Source: Polyangiaceae bacterium
GTDB lineage: Bacteria > Myxococcota_A > Polyangia > Polyangiales > Polyangiaceae
Length of the DNA stretch: 57,222 nt
Assembly (NCBI GenBank): GCA_025937895.1
Contig: JAICQL010000022.1
Coordinates: 1 to 57,222 of the forward strand
Reading direction: 5' to 3'
Shown: piece after piece, positions 51,981 through 57,222 of the stretch
Layout: each line of letters opens with the position of its first letter
Position numbering within the stretch: position 1 is the stretch's first letter
Notes under the pieces: model-generated
What the model was told of the DNA's origin: nothing
Database searches by the model: none
What the model saw: the letters and a program-made list of their open reading frames with translations, nothing else
Program-made: the position numbers and the translations under genes

Positions 51981-54900
51981 TCAGTGTGGGGAGCTGCCGG
52001 GCGCCTTCGGCTGGGGCTGAGCGGGAGCCGCGCCGTGTGGATGGCCGCCAGCAGCGCCGTGACCGTGCGCGCCGTCACCCTGCGCGCCGTGACCGTGCGC
52101 TGCTCCTGGCGAGCCGTGGGCTGCTGATCCTGCAGGTGCGCCGTGTGCGCCGTGCTCTCCGTGCGGGCTGGCGCCTGGCTTGGCTGGGCCGTGTGGGCTG
52201 CTGCCACCACCGCGGCCGCGCCCCTCCTGGAACGTCGCCTTCAGCTCCAGGCGCTTGCCCTCGCGCAGCACGACGGCCTTCACCGTCTGGTTCGGCTTGG
52301 AGACGCTCAGCACGTACATCAAATCCTGCACGTTCTCGATCGCGCGATCGCCCAGCTGGATCAGCACGTCTCCCCGCTGCATGCCTGCCAGCGCTGCGCC
52401 GCTGCCCGGGCGCACCGCCGAGAGCAAGACGCCCTTTCCATTGTTGGGGGGGCCATTGTAGTCAGGGATCGTGCCCAGTGACGCATTCCAGCTGCGGCGA
52501 TCACCCTGCACGTCCTGGCTCGGCACGCTCTTGTAGGCGAGCGGCTTGGCCTGCGCATCCTCCCGCAGAAAGAGCGCGGTGAGCTGGGCCACCTGCGCCA
52601 GACCCGCGCCGTTCACCTTGGACGGTATGTCGCTCGGCTTGTGATAGTCGCTGTGGGTGCCCGTGAAGAAGTGCAACACGGGTACGCCCGCCGCATAGAA
52701 GGAGCTGTGATCGCTGGAGCCATAGCCGCTGCCGCTCAGCCGGCAATCCAGCCTGGCCTGCTCGCAGAAGGGCGGCAAGAGCGTGCTCCACTCCTCGGCG
52801 CTCTCCGAGCCCAAGAGCGAGAGGGTGTTGTGCGTCATGCGGCCCACCATGTCGAAGTTGAGCATGGCGTGGATGCTCTTCGGCTCCAGCCCGGCGGGGG
52901 GATTCTTCATCAGGTGGCTGGAGCCGAGCACGCCCATCTCCTCTGCGGTGAAGGCCACGAACACCACATCGCGGCGCGTGTCGTTGCTCTGGCTCAGCTG
53001 CCGCGCCACCTCCAGCACAGTGGCCACGCCCGAGGCGTTGTCGTCTGCGCCGACGTGCGCCGAGTTGTCGTCCGGCGCCAGTGAGAAGGAGCCGCCGTAA
53101 CCCAGGTGATCATAGTGCGCGCCGACCACGAAGGCGCCGGGCAGGCGTTGCGCCGCCGGAGCACGCGCCGGCAGGCGAGCGAGCACGTTGAACACGCTGG
53201 CGCGGGTCTGCGTCAGCTCGACCTTCAGCTGCGCCTCGACGGCGCGGCCCTTCTCCAGCTGCTCCAGGATGGGGGCAAAGACCGCGCGCTTGACGATCAC
53301 CATCGGCAGCCCGGCGTCCCCGTAGGACTCCCTGACCAGCCGCGGAAATGGAGCCTCATCAGCGGGCGCCCAGTCGGAAGCCGCGCCCTGCGGGCGCTCC
53401 GGAGCGTCCACGAAGATGATGGCCTTGGCGCCTCGATCGCGCGCGCCACGCGCTTTGTTGCGCCAGTCGCTGTGCAGATCTCGGAGCTTGTCCTCGCTGA
53501 ACTGCGGGGTGTCGGGCACGAAGCGGCGGATGACCGCGATGTTGCCCTTCAAGGCAACGCCGTCATAGTCCCTGCGTCCCAGCTCCGGCTGCTGGATGCC
53601 GTACCCCGCCAGCACCAGCTTGCCGGAGACCTCGCCGTTGGCGGAGGAGCTGAGCGGCTGAAACTGCTCGTTGCTCAGGCTCTGCTTGCCCAAGGTGAGC
53701 CGTGTGCTGGGCGCGGACTGCAGCGCCGTCACCACCTCCAGCGGCTGGCGATACGAGCCGGCCGCTGCAGCGGGCTCCAGCCCGAGTGCCTTGAACTGCC
53801 CCTCGATGTAAGCGCCGGCCGCCTCCAGCCCCGGCGTGCCCACCCCGCGGCCCTCGCGCTCGGGAGCCGCCAGCCAGCGTACGTCGCGCATCATGCGATC
53901 CACGGCGCTCTCGCTGTCCGCCCTGGGCGTGCCCTCGTTCCACTCCGCCACGAACACGTTGGTGTCCGATCTGCCCGTCGCGCTCGCGCGGCTGGAGGAG
54001 AAGGCCAGGTATTTGCCGTCTGCGGAGAACATCGGATAGCCGTCGAAGCCCGGCGCGTGGGTGATGCGCTCGAGCTCCGTGCCGTCCACGTTGATGGCCC
54101 AGATGTCGAACTCCTTGCGCTGCGTATCGCCGGTGTTGCTCGAGAACAGCACTCGCTCGCCCGAAGGAGCGAAGAAGGGGGCAAAGCTCTGCGCGTTGAG
54201 ATAGGTGATCTGCCGCGCGTCGCTGCCATCTGCCCTGGCCACGAAGATCTCGAGGTTCGTGGGGCGCAAGAGCCCCTTGGCGAGCAGCTGCCGGTACTCG
54301 TCCAGTGCCTTGCCGCTGGGGCGCGACGCTTGCCACACGATGCGCTCGCAGTCGCGGCTGAAGAAGGCGCGGCCGTCGTAGCCGGGGCTGGTGGTCAGCC
54401 GCTGTACGTTCTCACCGCTCGCGTCCATGCGATACAGCTCCAGGTCACCGTCGCGCAGAGACGTGAACACGATCGAGCCGTCCTTGCTGCACACGGACGC
54501 CTCGCCGTCGTAGGTCGGCGCGGCCGCGTTGCCCTGCGCCCCGGTGAGGGAGCGGGGATTGGAGCCGTCGGCGTTGGCGCGGATGATGTCAAACCCGGCA
54601 GACAGCGGCCAGGCATTGCCTGGATCGCCGTCGAGCGGAGCGGAGCACGCCTCTTCCGTCAGCGCGCTCGATGCATACACGATCTCCTGATCCCCGGGCA
54701 GGAAGCGAGCGCTCGCGCTGGCCCCCTTGCCGCTGGAGATCTGGCGTGGCTCGCCCAGCTTTGGATCGAAGCTGAGCGTGTAGATCTGGTTGCACCCCGA
54801 GCCGTCATGAGCCTGAAAGGCCAGCAGGTTTCCGCCGAAGGCCCAGAGCGGCTCGGCATTGTCACCGCCGTCGGTCAGCTGAGAGAGCGACTTGAAGTGA

Positions 54901-55079
54901 ACCTCGGCGGGCAGCTGGGCGGCGCGCGCGTGCTCCGGCTCTGCCGGGCTGGTGGCTGGTGCGCCGGCGCGACCGCAAGCAGCCAGAATCAGGGCCACCG
55001 AGGCGGCCAACCAGGGTGCTGGGGCTGGGGGCGCGGCGTTGCACAGCCCGAGAATACCCAACCGACGGCGCTTGTTCAT
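51981..55079 (-). CDS. M28 metallopeptidase with TolB-like propeller, PDZ domain and His-rich tail
   Basis: A 1032-residue secreted lipoprotein (signal ends in ILAAC). Residues about 60-380 contain PD40/WD40-like repeats, suggesting a TolB-type beta-propeller. The M28 peptidase domain follows: GAHYDHLGYG, GADDNASGVATVL, FVAFTAEEMGVLGSSH and a later His (LHFFTGTHSDYH) supply the zinc ligands. A PDZ domain covers about 880-950 (GVLLSAVRPGSGAALAG). Residues 960-1032 form a Gly/Ala/Pro/His tail with 12 His, likely metal-binding. It should digest peptides outside the cell or in the periplasm. The substrate is unknown. Confidence 0.85.
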   Translation of the reverse strand: MNKRRRLGILGLCNAAPPAPAPWLAASVALILAACGRAGAPATSPAEPEHARAAQLPAEVHFKSLSQLTDGGDNAEPLWAFGGNLLAFQAHDGSGCNQIYTLSFDPKLGEPRQISSGKGASASARFLPGDQEIVYASSALTEEACSAPLDGDPGNAWPLSAGFDIIRANADGSNPRSLTGAQGNAAAPTYDGEASVCSKDGSIVFTSLRDGDLELYRMDASGENVQRLTTSPGYDGRAFFSRDCERIVWQASRPSGKALDEYRQLLAKGLLRPTNLEIFVARADGSDARQITYLNAQSFAPFFAPSGERVLFSSNTGDTQRKEFDIWAINVDGTELERITHAPGFDGYPMFSADGKYLAFSSSRASATGRSDTNVFVAEWNEGTPRADSESAVDRMMRDVRWLAAPEREGRGVGTPGLEAAGAYIEGQFKALGLEPAAAAGSYRQPLEVVTALQSAPSTRLTLGKQSLSNEQFQPLSSSANGEVSGKLVLAGYGIQQPELGRRDYDGVALKGNIAVIRRFVPDTPQFSEDKLRDLHSDWRNKARGARDRGAKAIIFVDAPERPQGAASDWAPADEAPFPRLVRESYGDAGLPMVIVKRAVFAPILEQLEKGRAVEAQLKVELTQTRASVFNVLARLPARAPAAQRLPGAFVVGAHYDHLGYGGSFSLAPDDNSAHVGADDNASGVATVLEVARQLSQSNDTRRDVVFVAFTAEEMGVLGSSHLMKNPPAGLEPKSIHAMLNFDMVGRMTHNTLSLLGSESAEEWSTLLPPFCEQARLDCRLSGSGYGSSDHSSFYAAGVPVLHFFTGTHSDYHKPSDIPSKVNGAGLAQVAQLTALFLREDAQAKPLAYKSVPSQDVQGDRRSWNASLGTIPDYNGPPNNGKGVLLSAVRPGSGAALAGMQRGDVLIQLGDRAIENVQDLMYVLSVSKPNQTVKAVVLREGKRLELKATFQEGRGRGGGSSPHGPAKPGASPHGEHGAHGAPAGSAAHGSPGAAHGHGAQGDGAHGHGAAGGHPHGAAPAQPQPKAPGSSPH

Positions 55080-55390
55080 GACTCGAGATCTCCTGCGGAA
55101 ACCCTACTGCTGCACTCCGCAGCACGCGATGGGAAATTGCCCTCGCTGCTTTCGCCCCGCGGGAGCGGCTGGGCAGCGAGCCAGGCCGAGCGCCGTGCGT
55201 GCAGCGCTGCAGCGGACGTGAAGATTGGCGCCGGCGGGACGTCCGTAGCTCGCAGGCTGGCGCTTGCCCGATGTCACGGGGCCGTGTCGAAAATCGGGGT
55301 GCTTCTTGCTACAGCGTTTCGTAAGTGTACACTTGAGCTGGAAGAAGCTTCATGCTTCACACCACTCGACCGTAGCCGTCTCGAGCTTCC
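55080..55390. other. Divergent region between the M28 peptidase and PhzF-like genes
   Basis: About 310 bases without a credible gene. It carries the promoter and palindrome of the PhzF-like gene listed separately and must hold the peptidase promoter too. Confidence 0.45.
55306..55334 (+). promoter_or_regulatory. Promoter with palindromic operator of the PhzF-like gene
   Basis: TTGCTA and TACACT are separated by 16 bases and fit a sigma-70-type promoter about 60 bases before the ATG. The -10 box is covered by AAGTGTACACTT (55323-55334), a perfect 12-bp palindrome, so a repressor bound there would block it. No regulator gene is adjacent. Confidence 0.45.
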
Positions 55391-56344
55391 ATGCCGTCAT
55401 CAGCGCCGCCCCGCTTCCCCGCCCAAGACTCTGGCCCTGCTTCGTCGCGCCCCTACCGTTATCGGCTCGTGGATGTCTTCACCGAGCAGCGCTTCCACGG
55501 CAATCCCCTGGCGGTGTTCACCGATGCGCGAGGTCTGAACACCGAGCTCATGCAGCGTATCGCGCGTGAGCTCAACCACGCAGAGACCACGTTCGTCTTC
55601 CCGCCGATCGATCAGGCGCACGATTATTCGGTACGCATCTTCTCACCGCATGCGGAGCTACCCACCGCCGCACACCCCTCGATCGGCACGGCGTTCGCGC
55701 TGGCTCACGATCGGGCGCAGCCCGCGGCTGCGGCCAGCTCCAAGCAGCGCCTGGTGTTCGACGAGGCGTCAGGCCCGATCTCGGTCTCGATGGTGTCGCC
55801 CATCAGCACCACCAAGCAGGAGGTCCCGCGCTTCGGGGCTCGCTACCCGGAGCCGCACACTGCCGCGGCCGTGCTGTCGCTGGGCATGGAGGATCTGCTG
55901 GGCGGTGCGCCGGTCCAGGCAGTGGGCTCCAGCTTGCCCTATTTGCTGATCCCGGTGGCCACCCTGGCAGCGCTGCAGCGCATCCGGCTGCGCCTCGACA
56001 TCTGGGAGCGCACGATCCGGCGCTTCGAGGCTCCGCACATCTACGCGTTCTGCTTGCAAGCCAGCCAGCCCGGCTCCACTGCCACCGCGCGCATGTTCGC
56101 TCCTGCGCTCGGCATCAGTGAGGCGCCTGCCAGCGAGACGGCGTGCGGGCCCCTGGCGGCGTATTTGATCCAGTACCGGCTCGTCCCGCCGCGGCCGGAT
56201 CACATTTTCGCCTTTGAGCAGGGAGCAGAGATCGGCCGGCCCAGCCGCATTCACGTGAGCGCGCGTGAGGCAGACGGCGCGGTGACGGAGCTGCGCATCG
56301 GCGGTCAGTGCGTGCTGGTCGGCGAGGGCACCATCTTCGTCTGA
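55391..56344 (+). CDS. PhzF-family isomerase/epimerase-like protein
   Basis: The 317-residue frame matches PhzF: YRLVDVFTEQRFHGNPLAVF at the start, the catalytic Glu in NHAETTFVF, HPSIGTAFAL in the first domain (the family's Gly before HP is Ala) and ETACGPLAAYL in the second. PhzF isomerises dihydro-3-hydroxyanthranilate in phenazine synthesis, but most genomic members act on other small molecules and no phz gene is near, so the substrate is unknown. Short N-terminal extension (PSSAPPRFPAQ). Confidence 0.83.
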   Translation: MPSSAPPRFPAQDSGPASSRPYRYRLVDVFTEQRFHGNPLAVFTDARGLNTELMQRIARELNHAETTFVFPPIDQAHDYSVRIFSPHAELPTAAHPSIGTAFALAHDRAQPAAAASSKQRLVFDEASGPISVSMVSPISTTKQEVPRFGARYPEPHTAAAVLSLGMEDLLGGAPVQAVGSSLPYLLIPVATLAALQRIRLRLDIWERTIRRFEAPHIYAFCLQASQPGSTATARMFAPALGISEAPASETACGPLAAYLIQYRLVPPRPDHIFAFEQGAEIGRPSRIHVSAREADGAVTELRIGGQCVLVGEGTIFV

Positions 56345-56345
56345 C

Positions 56346-56400
56346 CTCGCCATCCGCTCGCCATTCGCTCGCCATTCGCTCGCCGTTCGCTCGCCATTCG
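56346..56400 (+). repeat. Five 11-bp tandem repeats after the PhzF-like gene
   Basis: CTCGCCATTCG occurs five times, with one change each in the first and fourth copies, starting immediately after the stop codon. It shares CTCGCCA and the 11-bp period with the repeat after the OmpA-like gene. Confidence 0.95.
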
Positions 56401-56608
56401 AACTCACCAGTCGAGGCTCGAAAGGTGTCCCGCTTCGACGCGTGCGCAGTGGAAACGCCACTCGTCCGCCGTCTCTGTTTCAACCTGCGCGACCTCTCCG
56501 TCCGTGAAACAATCCGCGCGAAAATTTAGCAATCCGATATGATTTTGGCTGTCCGTGGGTGTTAATCCTACCGCCGGCGCAGGCCTCCTCTGGTAATAGT
56601 GAGCGGCA

Positions 56609-57222
56609 ATGGCCAGGCAAACCAAGGTCGAGTCGGTCCGGCGCCGCGCGGCGAAGAGAGTTGCCGAGGGCGAGACCCAGTCCCCGCAGGATACGTCCGC
56701 CAGCGGAACCTACGCGGCCAGGAGCGAGTCGCCGGGCACCAGCTCTGCCGGCGCAGCCGAGGGTGGGGAAGACGGGGAGAAGGGCCTGGTCTCCGAGGGC
56801 GAGGCCCAGAGTGGCCCCGCAGCCTCTGGCAGCGAGCCAGACGGCGATTCCGAGCTGGCGGCCGTGCGCGTTTCTTCGATCGAAGAGCTGGGCGCGCGGG
56901 CGGCCGATGACGATGAGGATGTTTCGCTCGATGAGCTGCTCATCTCCGATTCGCTGGAGGGCGACGAGGAGGAAGAGGGAGAAGCCACCGATATCCACCC
57001 CGGCCTGAGCGAGTCGCTGCTGGCGGAGTCGCTGCGTCCGGCGCCGGTTCCGCGTCTCGCGGCGGAGCGCCGGAGCGCGGCGCTCGAGGAGCCCGCGGCG
57101 CTCGAGGACGACGCGGAGTCCGAAGAGGGCGTTGCCGACGAGGTCGCCGCGACCGAGGAAGCCCGATCCAACGAGATGGTGGCGGTCGAGGCGGAGCCGG
57201 TTTCCGAGGTCACGACCTCCGC
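56609..57222 (+). CDS. Acidic, disordered protein (partial at the right edge)
   Basis: The frame is open from the ATG to the window end (204 codons) and continues. The start is basic (MARQTKVESVRRRAAKRV); the remainder is extremely acidic and low-complexity, with runs such as DDDEDVSLDELL and GDEEEEGEA. No fold or signal peptide is visible. I cannot name it; it may be the N-terminal disordered region of a larger protein. Confidence 0.6.
   Translation, partial: MARQTKVESVRRRAAKRVAEGETQSPQDTSASGTYAARSESPGTSSAGAAEGGEDGEKGLVSEGEAQSGPAASGSEPDGDSELAAVRVSSIEELGARAADDDEDVSLDELLISDSLEGDEEEEGEATDIHPGLSESLLAESLRPAPVPRLAAERRSAALEEPAALEDDAESEEGVADEVAATEEARSNEMVAVEAEPVSEVTTS

Noticed and set aside
53106..55538. 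Long plus-strand open frame over the M28 peptidase
   Set aside because: It is an antisense frame produced by high GC; the minus strand has clear peptidase motifs and a signal peptide.

Overview
The window is about 57 kb of high-GC DNA from a bacterium that is most likely a myxobacterium (Myxococcota, probably Polyangiales-like). The reasons are extreme GC with long antisense ORFs, several lipoproteins with Cys-rich or Gly/Ser-rich linkers, von Willebrand A lipoproteins, Ser/Thr kinases with HRD[IV]SPQN catalytic loops, PEGA-domain proteins, hybrid histidine kinases and a protease with a MYXO-CTERM-like tail. I see no prophage, transposase, integrase or cas gene, so this looks like ordinary chromosome.

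Layout. 1-5 kb: the start of an unknown gene, tRNA-Leu(GAG), a kinase-receiver protein, a large lipoprotein and a short-chain dehydrogenase-like protein that has lost its catalytic residues. 5.2-12.6 kb: a tightly packed plus-strand run with several start/stop overlaps (TonB-like protein, membrane protein, lone receiver, cytochrome c, RibD_C-like reductase, zinc-less MDR dehydrogenase, a PTPS/QueD-fold protein without its catalytic residues, DUF3108-like lipoprotein). 13-25 kb: a VWA lipoprotein, a thioredoxin-like protein, argS, truD, an OmpA-like protein, a phosphotransferase, gor, a Sua5/TsaC protein and glyS. 25-38 kb: a second VWA lipoprotein, a hybrid kinase, patatin, two divergent Ser/Thr kinases and a TPR/PEGA protein.

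37.7-38.0 kb, in the gap between two converging genes, holds the most unusual element: a 16-bp palindrome repeated at exactly 42-bp intervals. I count six clear copies plus one weaker copy, all in the same register.

38-57 kb: Cys-rich lipoprotein, amidotransferase, trypsin-like protease, tyrS, a small Cys-rich lipoprotein that may bind metal, an RNase Z-like hydrolase, HNH endonuclease, AmpG-like permease, PqqC-fold protein, leucyl aminopeptidase, a 58-residue membrane protein missed by length filters, a DHH phosphoesterase, aspS, an M28-PDZ peptidase with a His-rich tail, a PhzF-like protein and the start of a very acidic protein.

Four aminoacyl-tRNA synthetases (Arg, Gly, Tyr, Asp), two tRNA-modification genes (truD, sua5/tsaC) and one tRNA gene lie in the window, mixed with envelope and signalling genes. 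Short tandem repeats (5, 11 and 15 bp) recur at or just after gene ends.
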